Source of the DNA: Petrosia ficiformis
Lineage: Eukaryota; Porifera; Demospongiae; Haplosclerida; Petrosiidae
Assembly: GCA_947044365.1 (NCBI GenBank)
Contig: OX345636.1
Coordinates: forward strand, 19,756,548-19,820,547
Reading direction: 5' to 3'
DNA length: 64,000 nt
Positions 11,501 to 22,800 of the stretch are shown here, one piece after another. Under the pieces are notes generated by a model. That model was not told the origin of the DNA, did no database searches, and worked only from the letters and a program-made list of their open reading frames with translations. The position numbers and the translations under genes were made by a program. Position 1 is the stretch's first letter; each line of letters begins with the position of its first letter.

Positions 11501-13255
11501 CGCACTTTGTGAGGATGACTTAAAGAGTCTATAAACTTCCGGAAATGCTGTACATCTCGTTCATGACCAACATTTGAAAAATCTCCTCCATGTATCAATA
11601 CATCTCCATCAGGAACATTCAATCTGAATATTAGAAGTATAAAATAATTATGAATGAGGTCAAAACACATCAGCTACATGTACCTTAAGCCTACTATTAA
11701 ACACGTCCACTAAATTTATCAATTTTTAAACACTCAGATTTAGCATGCATTAATTTAAGCAAATGTCTGAGCCACTCACGAAATGTATTTCTTATTGCGT
11801 ACTGATTTTAGCAATTATTACGTTAGTAACTAAAATCACTAAACTTGGTACACACAAATAAAAGTAGACTAAAGGTATGTAATAAATTAACAATGGCACT
11901 AAATCTTCTTTGTAATCGCAACACAATTATTAATCAGTACTCTACAGAGACTAATTCCAAGCGAAGTAAGGTTACTTACTACTTGCTACCTTAGACACAA
12001 AGTTTAACATTCTAATATTGGTAATTGTTGAGTTAAATAAACTAACTAAAATATAACTCACAACTTTATCTGCAAAGAAGTGTACAAACAAGGCTCTTTT
12101 TTAGACATGCTCGTGTGACAATTGAAAGATGTCAAAACAAGTGAAATAAACAGCTACAGCTAGTAGCACAACAACACAGGCAATAGTAGCATAAAATACA
12201 ACTAACCTTTCAAAAAGGCAGCAGAAAAAATGCACATATTCTCAGTCCAACATTTTTTCAACATGAAAGTTAATACACCCACTCATGATGTTTAATCAAC
12301 AAACCCTTTCAAGTTTGCTAAGTTGAGCGAGGATTTTTGCACCCAGTGTATCCCTCTAGTTATAAATGATTAAGTCAGTGTACAACTTAAAAAATTCATT
12401 TTATAAATGACAAAGGTTCAACCGTTCAAGTTGTAGTCCGTTGTTTTACCATTTCAGATCATTCGTTATTCAAAATGCTTCCACTTACTCTCTACTTAGT
12501 ATAATACATTACATGTAGAACAGAATTAACACTCACCCATTTGACTTGTTATGTGTATCAGATATACACACAAATCTTGTATGTCCCACAGGTTTAGGGG
12601 TTGAATGAGGTTGTGGTTTTAGAACATCCACCCGTTGTTTTATCTGATAGAAAAACAGTGATTAAAACATTGAACTATCTGCAATACTATTTTTGATAGT
12701 AGCAGAGTGACTGTACATGTACAGGCGTAGTCTCATCACCAGACTCCACCCCTTTTTTTAGATCAGACGGCGGGGAGGGAGTCTGGTCTATCAAGCAAAC
12801 ATTTTTGTCCCAGCTCTAGAATTTTGTTGCAGAGGTTGCAACCTATAAAGTACATCAGTTGTATAGTGATTTCTGTATACAATTTAGATGCATATTGTAA
12901 TGTTATGTGAGAGTACTTGAGTAAATGATAGAAATTAATAATGATGAGGTGAGCAAATGTGGAATACAGTATATCGGCGAGACAGAGAATGCCCTCCACA
13001 CAAGATTAAATGGACGCTATTCAGAATTTCACGAACATTTTTACAGATTATAAGATAGACAGTGTTAATTAATTGCTAAAGATCTAAAACTCTTCTGATG
13101 AACTGCCATTGGTACATTATTATGACTCAAACCTCGATTTCAAATCATGAAGATAATGCTCTCAACAGAACATACAACTTATTTCGTACCTTCATTTTAC
13201 TCCAAGCGTAGTCAGGATCCATCACGTCCTCGAACACATCACCCTTCCTCGCCAT
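5559..13255 (-). CDS. MPPED2: MPPED-type metallophosphodiesterase (MPPED1/2 family), seven exons
   Basis: Seven exons, reading from the start: 13255-13190, 12643-12537, 11623-11506, 10832-10642, 6421-6306, 6087-5977 and 5668-5559 (TAG). All introns are GT-AG and all phases join, giving 272 residues; vertebrate MPPED2 is about 294. Metallophosphoesterase motifs appear in order: SDTH (50-53), HGGDF (69-73), GNHD (102-105), THGPP (194-198), GHGD (200-203) and GHIHEG (232-237). The C-terminus VIFDLPNA also matches the family. The protein would hydrolyse phosphodiesters, probably cyclic nucleotides, with two bound metals. The sixth motif has His233, where the vertebrate paralogue MPPED2 is known to carry Gly at the equivalent position, so this copy should keep the full metal-binding set. 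Intron 4 (4.2 kb) carries a SINE, a gypsy remnant and a MITE. Family assignment is secure; MPPED1 versus MPPED2 cannot be decided. Confidence 0.93.
6909..7092 (-). mobile_element. tRNA-derived SINE with leader and TTTC tail
   Basis: On the minus strand a tRNA-like segment (about 7040-6962) has a B box GGTTCAAATCC and an A-box-like GGCAGCTCAGTTGG. Its acceptor-type ends pair (TGCCTTG with TGAGGCA) and it has a 5-bp anticodon-type stem TCTGT/GCAGA. A leader of about 50 bp precedes it and a (TTTC)n tail follows. Leader, tRNA-like core and tail recur near 51.1-51.5 kb, so this is a dispersed SINE rather than a tRNA gene. The loop CCTCAGT lacks the usual U33. Confidence 0.75.
7195..7640 (+). pseudogene. 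Decayed Ty3/gypsy-like pol/LTR debris
   Basis: Broken frames resemble the N-terminal part of a gypsy reverse transcriptase (a RPVAFALREKIG-like start, then an EGILQKDSYSECDS-like stretch). They run straight into something like an integrase C-terminus (GHLSYQAVVKDNDMW), then a purine-rich tract GAAGGAGAAA followed by TG, as at an LTR edge. Large internal deletions and stops are present. It lies in intron 4 of MPPED. Confidence 0.4.
9202..9801. mobile_element. TIR element (MITE), 600 bp, TA-flanked
   Basis: The left end reads TAGTCTTGTGTAGCCAGACC and the right end is its inverted counterpart, TAGTCTCGTGTAGCCAGCCC on the other strand. TA dinucleotides lie at both borders. Related TAGTCTCG-type ends recur near 8.5, 9.36, 9.9 and 32.2 kb. 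An inner hairpin lies at 9519-9676. Confidence 0.6.
9519..9676. repeat. Imperfect inverted repeat able to form a hairpin of about 75 bp
   Basis: The arm beginning CATAGGCATGACTTTAAA is mirrored by the inverse of ...TTTAAAGCAATGCTTATG with few mismatches over about 75 bp and a very short loop near 9596-9602. Transcripts across it would form a long fold-back. It lies inside the TIR element. Confidence 0.65.
11192..11262. repeat. 18-bp minisatellite, about 4 units
   Basis: The unit ATTGTGATACTGTATCGT is repeated four times with single-base changes. It is intronic to MPPED. Confidence 0.85.
12955..13053 (+). pseudogene. GIY-YIG endonuclease fragment (Penelope-like element debris)
   Basis: A 32-codon open stretch reads KCGIQYIGETENALHTRLNG and ends in TAA. 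The spacing C-x-x-QYIGET...R matches the start of the GIY-YIG nuclease domain at the C-terminus of Penelope-like retroelements. The Tyr of GIY is replaced by Gln-Tyr spacing. It is truncated on both sides and lies antisense in MPPED intron 1. Confidence 0.55.
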
Positions 13256-13265
13256 TTTTCAGCCT

Positions 13266-13291
13266 CGCCTACGCCTACGCCTACGCCTACA
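13266..13291. repeat. CCTACG hexamer run in the 5' region of MPPED
   Basis: Four tandem CCTACG-type hexamers lie 11-36 bp upstream of the MPPED start codon, probably in the 5' UTR or core promoter. No TATA box is obvious. Confidence 0.6.
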
Positions 13292-13397
13292 GATTCAACT
13301 ATTCTGTTCTGTAACCACACCCTGTGTAGTGAAAATTATGGTCCCCAAAAAAATCTGGTCCCCGGACAGAAATTTTCAGTTCGGGGGACCAAAAACG

Positions 13398-13971
13398 TAA
13401 GGTAGGGCGGGGTAACTTGGAACAAAATTTTTCTTTGCCTGCTTACTACAGTAAAGAAGCTATCTGAACATTTTGGTGAGGTTTTGTTTGAAAGTATGTT
13501 TGTGTACTTTTTTACTGTGGGTCGCACCTCCTAACTCCAGTCTTTCACGGGTATGTTGCAGGTGTTTCTTCCTCTATATCCAACAATATTACATAAATAA
13601 ATTCATTGACAGTCATTGCATTTTCTAAGTGTGTTTCTATAGTGTGCATTTGCTTCCTTACACTTATTTCGACAATCTGTAACTATCTGTGGACGTTCAG
13701 AACTGCTATAGTCCAGCCCCTCCCTCGAATGTAGTATAATATATACGTAAAATTGTTCCAACTTACCCCGCCTACCAATTTTCACCTTCCTGACCTGTCG
13801 TTTGTCTTCTCGTACGTTAACTGTAAAGAAGCAAACGCGAAGGGTTTCACTTGCTGTATTGGACATAGGTGGACCTCTTACTCCAACATAGTGTTGGCAG
13901 TCCAGGGTGATTCTTTTAAACAACAGGTACGAAAAACTAAATTTTGTTCCAAGATACCCCGCCTTACCTTA
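13398..13971. mobile_element. MITE of 574 bp with TIR AAGGTAGGGCGGGGTA, TA-flanked
   Basis: The left end is TAAGGTAGGGCGGGGTAACT followed by TGGAACAAAATTTT. The right end is its inverted counterpart with four mismatches. TA occurs at both borders, consistent with a Tc1/mariner-type duplication. It is nested in the larger TIR element. Confidence 0.75.
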
Positions 13972-14067
13972 CACTGTTTCAAAAATGATGGCCCTCCTCG
14001 ATAAAAAAGGGTCTCCCACGGCGAGTCGTTGACGCACCGACAGGTACAGCCACGTGAGTCTAGTTAG

Positions 14068-15934
14068 CAGCTGCTGACAATTTTGATATCAGTGATCATG
14101 AGGAAGAAGATAGCAGTGAGAAACTGGAATATATCAGTGTAATGAATGATCAAGACAGTCTTGATATCAGTGATCATGAGGAAAAAGATAGTATGCCATC
14201 AGAAGATATCAGTGAGGAAGATAAAAGTTTAACTATTGCCGAAGTTTATAACTATTTAGTTAGCAAACAATATAAAGGTAACTATGGCTTATAATTAAAT
14301 ACTTTTACCTTATTTTTAATTAACAATGCCATTACTGAACAAAGGTGATGCAACAATAAATTATAGAAGGTGCTTATGCAAAATTCACAATTATTGAAGG
14401 ATGCCTCTTTTACATTGGCATTTTGAGGTAATTATAATTGTTACTTCAGGTATGTTATAGTTGATCCCATCACTATATTACAGACATCTTCTCATACGGT
14501 GAGGCAGTGGCTACTGCAAACCATATTTGATAGTTTCCCGAAAAGGTAGTTTCCATGCATAATATTTATATAATATTCTGTTATTATTATAGTGAGTTAG
14601 CACATAATGACACATTACATGAACTAAAAAAATTCAAATTCACTGTCAAGATCAATGGAAGGATTCGTGGTTTGTAAACGAATGCATTAAGGTTGTAGTC
14701 TTTTTCGTGGGCGGATGCTACTCCAATCAGTTTCTAGTCTTGCAAGCCTCTTGCTGCATACAATCTGGTTCCATTCTGTATTTTTTGGAAGCCACACCCA
14801 CCCGGGGGTATAATTATTGGGCCTAAATGTTTTGACTGATAGTTTATTTTCAGAAACAAAGCTAAACACGCCCCACGGGTGGTGGAGGGGGCGGTGGGTG
14901 GGAAACAATGGCGGGTAACTGTAGTTGCTCTCTGAGAAAGATCGGAGTTTGATAGTGCCTAGAAAGGTAGATTTTATGGTTTCAGTGAAAAGCTACAGAA
15001 TTCAGCTTTCTTCAGCCTCTTGTAACTATAAAAGTAAAATGAATTTCCAGAAAACGGCTCTATTTGTTTTCTCTAAATGCATTGTACTTGGTGCATGCCA
15101 TGATTGGTGGGCGTGGCTTTCTTCGTTTTGTACTTATTGCGATTACAAAAATGGACATTTTATATATGTTTTATCACTTCCAGGACCCTATAAAGGTGAT
15201 TAGAAGATATGAAGGTTGCCATTACACCAGGTTAGAGTCATATTATATAATATTCTATTTTGAAACTGATTGGAGTCGCATCCGCCCACTCCCTAGTACC
15301 ACCTTAAACACTGTTAAATGTACAAACATATATTTTCAGGTGCCGGCTCATTGTCAATTAATGATTTTCAAAAAGCAGTTTCGAAAAATATGGTAGAATG
15401 CATCTTTTTGTTTTACTGGATACCGTATATCTACATAATTTTTTCTAATACTACAATATTACAGCAGTTATTAATTGATATAATGAAAGGAAAGCGAATA
15501 ACTCCTTTCTCAGACGGATACATGACTCTTTCTAACAAAGAAAGAGCAAGGATGAAGAGTGCGTCATTTGGAATTGTTCATCATTATCTTACAGATGATG
15601 ATGTTAGTCACTTTATTATAGATCTAGATTTTTTATTGTATAATTTTTGGCCAATTAGTTAGATGAAGCTTTCAGAATTTTAAGTTCTTTGATGGAAGAT
15701 GAGCAACAAAGAGAATGTGAAAATGTCTTTGGATTAGTTGTTGACATCCTATTTCCTGAGGTATGCACATGCGATATTAACCATGTATATCTTAATTACT
15801 GTATGGTGTATTTTCAGGTTTTTATACAGATGTTAATCAAACAAAGAGGAATTTCATACAATGATGGAATCTCTGTTTATTTGCAAAATAGTTTATTTGG
15901 ATTCTTTATTTATTTGGAAATTAGAAATTTGTGA
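14068..15934 (+). CDS. Unrecognised eight-exon gene inside the TIR element
   Basis: Eight exons can be chained with matching phases: A 14068-14277, B 14367-14427, C 14450-14545, D 14593-14669, E 15340-15392, F 15465-15602, G 15659-15760, H 15818-15934 (TGA). All have AG acceptors and GT donors. Exon A has no in-frame upstream Met; an internal ATG at 14140 could be the start, or a first exon is missing. The product (about 285 residues) begins acidic with repeated DISDHEE motifs, then IAEVYNYLVSKQYK. Later parts look like a folded helical domain: VRQWLLQTIFDSFPK, HELKKFKFTVKINGR, KGKRITPFSDGYMTLSNKER, FRILSSLMEDEQQRECENVF. I see no DDE triad, zinc finger or known catalytic motif. The intron between D and E absorbed a TTAA-flanked MITE without breaking phase. 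Exon H may be longer than the true last exon. Confidence 0.55.
14687..15307. mobile_element. piggyBac-like MITE, about 620 bp, TTAA ends
   Basis: TTAA (14687-14690) is followed by GGTTGTAGTC and GGGCGGATGCTACTCCAATC. The right end is the inverse (GATTGGAGTCGCATCCGCCC ... TAGTACCACC) followed by TTAA at 15304-15307. TTAA duplications are characteristic of piggyBac-type transposition. It lies in intron D-E of the unrecognised gene. Confidence 0.8.
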
Positions 15935-16199
15935 TTTAGAACGTTGAATTATTATTTTATGTAATAATTTTGTGACTGTTGGGAGAACTAATGTATGAGT
16001 ATTTGAGATATCACCGTTTGATGACCACACAAGCATATATTTTATGTCCAATAATAATTATACTGATACCTTAATTAAACTTATCTTTCCGTTCCGCGTT
16101 AGCTCGAGTGAAACGGGGGGAACAATATTTTTAAATATTTGGACCAGATTTTGGGAGGACCATAATTTTCGTGACACCGGCCGCAACCCTCCGGCCTGA

Positions 16200-16664
16200 T
16201 TATATTATATTAGCGAAATGTAGTGGGCGTGGCATATGCTAAATGACTCGACGTGACATGATCGACCATAGATATAGGATTGAAACGGGCTGTTCGCGGG
16301 TCAAAAACATTGGCATTTGTTTCATTAACATAAAAATTGTAAGTAGAAATATTACCTTTATTGCAAAAGTCTTCTTCTTTTCGCCCTGCTATTCAGAGGT
16401 TTACCGAGGCCTGCAGCGCCGACTAGCCTAATTAAAACGACGCGCGCGATGGCAACCCAATTGAAAATTACATGTATTACAATTAAGCCACACCCACCGT
16501 GCGTCCGTAATTGAATTAATTAATTGTAATTAATTGTAATTAACGTAATAATATCTGTGACGTCGACGCGTGACGTGACGCGTGCGCGTGCAATAAATTA
16601 CGAAGCAAGTACCGTAAGTACTGCATTTAACTGAAGAAGCAACTTTGATCTCTCCATGTAAAAC
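16200..16664 (+). promoter_or_regulatory. CpG-rich upstream region of IPMK with CRE-like sites
   Basis: CpG density rises sharply just upstream of the IPMK start. At 16555-16590 are TGACGTCG and a second TGACGT in a run of alternating CG-rich motifs, resembling CREB/ATF half-sites. A palindromic TTAATTAATTGTAATTAATT block lies just upstream of it. No TATA box is clear. Promoter assignment is inferred from position and composition. Confidence 0.4.
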
Positions 16665-16838
16665 ATGGCAGGAGTCGGTGAAGAAAAGATTGAAGACGTT
16701 TCACAAGGAGAGCAGAATAATGCAGGTATTGGCGGTAGTGTAACCATTGGAGTGGTGTCCTGTGATGATGAAGGGTACGAAACTGCTGGAAAGAAAGAGC
16801 TTCCTACACGGGCCAAGAATGGAAATAAGGATGGCAAG

Positions 16839-16876
<38 letters not shown>

Positions 16877-19800
16877 TAATTATATAATGTACATGGTATT
16901 CTAACTGCTGTTATTAGTTTGCAATTATGAATTTCACATGATTTGTTTTTTGGAGGAGGAGGAATGAATGGTATGTAAAATGCCAATTCCTATATAGGGA
17001 GTTATATAACAGCTCAGTCCAATTACCAAGCTGTGTATTTATGCTCTTATTAGCTTTTTAGCTTTCGACTTAAATGCACATATGGTGCCTAATTTATTTT
17101 CAGACAGTTTGACTGGTATACCTAATAGGTTGTATGTAGTAATTGAAAGTCTGTCTCGATTGCATATTATTACTCCCAGACATGATAAGCAAAACTGCAA
17201 CTAGTCCACTGTGCACTATTTATCGTGTGTTCCTGGAAGTGCATTAGGTACAAGTGGAAGTGCATTATTAATGAGAATCAAGAACTGATAGCATGAATAC
17301 GTGATATGTTATCCACTACAGTGTATCTTTAGTATAACAATAACCATTATCGTAATTTAATCACCCCTAAATCTCACATATTGATGTGACTTAAGCTGTA
17401 CCCAAAGCTTTTTACTATTGCATTATCTTAACAATCATTATAAATACACAAAATAGGACATTTTGTTGTAATTAATTCTCATAGGTATATATCAAAACAA
17501 TGGAATTTAATTTAGCACAGTTAAGTATGCATATAATATCTAATTACTTATAATTACAATGTTCATGTATAATATATATAATATAATATATATATAAATA
17601 TAATCAATCACTGAACCCAAGGCCAACTATACATATATTAATTATTTATTGTGTGTATAATTATAATTATATATAATTATATATAATTATGTTTATGTCT
17701 ATTTACTTATAATTACATGTATATTTATATATATCTGTTACATGTTCATATTGTATGTATAATATATATTATACATATAATTATAATCAATCACTGAACC
17801 CAAGGCCAACTTCATTATACCAAGTATATTTCTGGAAAGGCAGAACTACATAACCTTCTTCTAATGTTTCGTCTTCATTGAGTTGAATCAGGTGGTAGTA
17901 TGTTGTTAAATGCAGGGTTCATATCTTGTTAATACACCATGTGTTAACTTCAAAGTTTAGCTGTGACACAACTGAATAATATACATAATAGTTCTAATAT
18001 AATGTGAATATTGTTAATTGTTGACACCATTACTCTAATAATTATTCAAAGTCTTTGTTAGTGTCATTAGAGGTGTAAAATTTTACTTCGTATACTAAAC
18101 TTTTGCATTGCACTCCATGAGCGCATTCAGCAGCCCATAATGAGTCTAAGATTGAAATTATTTCCTCAAATGAAAAGTTGTTGTAACTCCTCTTAAACTT
18201 TAGATATTAAACATGAAGTTCTCAATTGTTGCTTAATCTACATGTAAGTGTAATACCTTATAAAGGATTGCAATATCTTCACATTTTAGTGTAAATTACC
18301 CTTTACATGTACATGTAAGTTGTTCAGTTTAACTAGATTTGTAATTAGAGGTCTTTGGGTGTAATTCACTTTGTCTTTGAATGTTTCCACTCCACCAATT
18401 TACACTATAGCAGAACTGTACAAGTACTTCTTTCCTAGTATTGTTTGTGGTGCTCAAAGTTTTGCTATTCTGGTAGTATTGGTCACATAATGTGACATTA
18501 ATGATAACAGTGAATTGTAATTAATAAGGTTACTTGGGTTATTGTTTGACAGCAGAATACATTCAAGTACCTACACTGCTGTGAATAGCAAATTACTGTA
18601 CTTACATGTTTGTAGGCTTATATGGAAGTGGTTTGTTATTGAGGTATGATCGGCACACTTGACCAATTTACGGTACCATCCCAATCTTGTCTGCATGTTT
18701 CAACTTGTTCCTATTAACCCTTAGAGGACTCAGCTTGTTTTTCAAAATTCTTCCCATTTCCAACACTGGTGACTCTATTGCATATAATGTGGCCACCGTT
18801 CACTTTCCCTACCCCAAACTTGGCTCGAAAGTCCCCAAGCGCTTCGTAGGATCAAATCAAATGCAGTGCTCTCCCTCTTTTGACTGGAACTGGGGCTAAC
18901 AAAATGACCCCACTGCATGTTGGCACCAGCTACACCCACGATTTCAGGTTTCACAGCAAGGAAAATGCCTCAGGTACCCACCAGAGCGCATGGGCGGGGT
19001 CAAAAAATGCAAAATTCGTCTTAAATTTAAATTTAACACACAGACTCACCAATTAAATTGTATATAGGGTTCCACCTATAATTGCACTAGATATATGGTA
19101 CATGTACATGTACGTGTGTGCACATCACATTCAGTTTGTTTCAAATATTTCCTGTAATGATGAACTCATGTGACTATATAATAAATAAATATCAAAGATA
19201 AGTACAACTGATTAATTAATATGCTATGCATGTAGTATCATAAATGATACATATTTAAAATTTGTAATACTATTTCCCATGCCACAGTAGCTAGGGTTTT
19301 TTGTTGGGATAGCATCATCAATATTGAACTTAAAAATTGAGGTTGATTAGTCAGCATGACCTTGTGGATGTTATTAAAATGGTATTGTTATCAAAGGGCA
19401 AAGTTGTTATTACGCCACAGTAGCTAGGGTTTTTTGTTGGGATAGCATCATTCAATATTGAACTTAAAAATTGAGGTTGATTAGTCAGCATGACCTTGTG
19501 GATGTTATTGAAATGGTATTGTTATCAAAGGGCAAAGTTGTTATTACTGTTTGTAATTTAATTAAGATAGTGTATATTAGTTTATAATACTTTATATAGA
19601 TACATGTATATATGTATACTTGATACATAATAATATATGTATACTTGATAAAAATAAAATTAAATCCTGTGACCTTAATTTGTCCTATTAGTACAATTAC
19701 ATCCAGTTCATAGTAGTGTATTAACTTATATGTATAAGATAGTTATATTGTGTACACAGTATTGTATATCTACAAGTACTACATACTTGTTGAATACTAA

Positions 19801-22800
19801 TTAAAAATGGTATTTTTAATATTAATATTGAAACCTTTTAACTTAATTACAAAAGTGTAAACAGCCATTCTATAATGGTCTTTTAATTGTATATGTACTG
19901 TTTCATTATTATTCACACATTTATTGCACAAGAACCTATTTGCATATAGGAATTTCATATGTAGATATGCCGTAATTACTTGTCAAATCATACTTGTGTA
20001 AAGCCATTTATCATTACAATATTTCAAGGTTCTAGCTAACTATTGGAAGAAAGTTTGTATATGCAATGCCATTTCCCTTTGATGTGGTCAAAGGAATACT
20101 TTGATGTTTGTGTCAGCACCACTCTGTTAAAGTGTGGTCAGCTAAAGCATTGTATTACATATACATGTATTTGTTGTGCGTTATATGAATGCATTAACTG
20201 GGACTCAAAATAGAATACATATACATGTGTTTTAATAGTGTTATAAGCTCTCTTTCATTCACAGACACAAGACTGTACAGCAGATGATGATGGTTACGAG
20301 ACAGCTGGGAAAAAACAGCTAATACCAGTAAGAGTTAAGAGTGGAGGAAAAGAAGGCAGAAAGGTATATTACAATGTATATAGCTGTCATAATCAACACT
20401 TCTTGAACTAATTGTTACCAGTACAGCACTTCTCAAAAGTCAATTCTGTGCTAATGTTTGTGTTTAGACAGAAATGTTTATTTATGTACAGTACCTGTAC
20501 ACATCTGTACTGTCTAGTATTTTTGAAATAGCTTGTTGCTGTTTTCAAAAACACACTTGTCCATATGCTCCACAGTTGCAGTGGCAATGACTTACATGAG
20601 TGTGATGTTGTTTTTCAACAGACTCAAGCACACACACTCACACATGTATAGTTGTTTATATAATTATAACAGTTATTTTAGGATGAATATGAATATCCAT
20701 TAATGTGTATAGCTAGATCATTGTATCCAATCCCAGTAATGTTGTTTGTGCATTAGCCAGTGGTGTTGAAACAGCCAGTCATGCAGGACATTGTCTGATA
20801 AATCTAGTGAATGTCCAGTAAATTAAAACTGAATTATATACAAATTATATGGGGAGCAGGACAAGAATGTTGAAAATAGGCCAAAATGTCTGGCAGTTCG
20901 CTCAATGTTTCCACATCCCTGGCATTAGCACAATTTGAAATATCCTGTGTGGTTAGGGTTTAATCATTTGACCTTGTTCAAGGGAAATGTGCTTTGGCAT
21001 GAACAAAAAATCAGCACTCCTTATGAAGTAGTATTATTGTTTTGAATCCTTTTTATAACTACTGCAAGACTTGATAACAGTTCAATAGTAGCACTTTGTA
21101 TGTGAGGTGAGATTAGGTAAGGATTAACACTTTCAGAGCTTGAGAGTTGGAACCTTTGTTTATTTTTGCTGACAAAGAATCAAAGACACGTACATGTACA
21201 TGTAGATATACATCTAACTACATGTACATAAGGTTTATAGAATAGCCATGTGTACCTGTAAATCGACCTAATAAATGTGTTGAAGTACAATGTACTTGTA
21301 TGTACCTTGAATTAACTTCATACTAGTTTGTTATAATATTTGTAGTCTCGTAGTGGCAGTACTTCACCTCGTGTTGAACACAAAGATACACAGTCAAGCT
21401 CATCTGAACAGTTGAACACAGAGGATGATGTAGACAAAAGAGTTGAAAAACTTGTTGAAGCTTTACAAGACATTGTTACTATGGATCAGTTGAACAATGA
21501 AGCTGTTCAGCTACTTCGTCTTGTTCCAGATGGCTATATCCCATTACCCCATCAAGTGGGTGGACACAGACTCATTGATGGAAAGCCTGGTATGTTCCAT
21601 GATCAACACACACACATTCTCTCAAAAACACACACACACAGCTATCCTTCATTGTTCTCTATCTAGAAACTGATATACCTGTACATGTTTTAGTTTATTT
21701 TAGCTCATTATATTATATAGTTTATACACATATTTGGAGGAATTGATGCTATTTAGATCCCATGGGATGCTACAGTGTTGTAAATAGCAAAATCCTGTGT
21801 ACATAAACATTCTAAACCATATTCATAGATAATTTTGCTGAGTCATGGTGTATTCATAGTTGAATCTGCTGAGTTACATGTATATACATGTGTACATGTA
21901 TAACATTTAAAACATATTCATAGCCAAATTACAGGGGAGGCTGCATGAAGTTTAGGTTTTCTGACATTTGTTTGTGGTTTACACTGTACAAACTGGGATT
22001 CATGCAAAATCAATCCTAGTTCATACTATGAGCTGGGATCTATACTAAATAGATCTCTCAGTAGAGCGTCTAACATCAAAGGGAATTATTCATGCTATGG
22101 TTTATATTGCTATGTTTTTGGTGAAGTATAGAATGTTGTATACATGCATACTTGTAAATGTTTGAGTAATTTGTGATGCACTATATATAATTCTATTTGC
22201 AAAATGTAGTTCCCAGACTTTTGTTATTTGGGGGTGGTTTAAACAAGTAAGGAGATTAGATAGGTGAATAAATCTAATAGTTATATATAGTCGGGTTTGA
22301 AATTTATCAATAACGATTAATGGTCATCACAAAGCAACCATAAGGATACTATTTCTCCATACATGTATACATGTATCTTGCTTATTCCAAGCACTTCAAC
22401 TTGCTCCCTCTTCAGTAGATACAACATGCTATGTGTAAGATGCTAACATACTGTACATCATGCTATGTGTAAGATGCTAACATACTGTACATCATGCTAT
22501 GTGTAAGATGCTAACATACTGTACATCATGCTATGTGTAAGATGCTAACATACTGTACAACATGCTATGTGTAAGATGCTACATCATGCTATGTGTAAGA
22601 TGCTAACATACTGTACAACATGCTATGTGTAAGATGCTACATCATGCTATGTGTAAGATGCTAACATACTGTACATCATGCTATGTGTAAGATGCTAACA
22701 TACTGTACAACATGCTATGTGTAAGATGCTACATCATGCTATGTGTAAGATGCTAACATACTGTACAACATGCTATGTGTAAGATGCTACATCATGCTAT

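Larger units (their letters stand above)
13321..16180. mobile_element. DNA-transposon-like element of about 2.86 kb with TIRs, carrying an internal spliced gene
   Basis: The left terminus CCTGTGTAGTGAAAATTATG continues as GGTCCCC...ATCTGGTCC. The right terminus on the other strand is CCGGTGTCACGAAAATTATG, continuing GGTCCTCC...ATCTGGTCC. The TIR is about 40 bp with small gaps, and the left copy also folds on itself. No clear target-site duplication is visible. Inside lie two smaller MITEs (13398-13971 and 14687-15307) and an eight-exon coding series (14068-15934) with no recognised transposase. The element occupies the divergent promoter region between MPPED and IPMK. It could be a novel autonomous transposon, a gene-capturing (Pack-type) element, or a host gene flanked by two related MITE ends. 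Confidence 0.6.

Noticed and set aside
13603..13923. 106-codon minus-strand frame within the 574-bp MITE
   Set aside because: It lies wholly between the TIRs of a MITE and overlaps its internal inverted repeats; no motif recognised.
18690..19020. Locally GC-richer stretch in IPMK intron 1, considered as a hidden exon
   Set aside because: No acceptor/donor pair gives an open frame joining phase 0 between exons 1 and 2.
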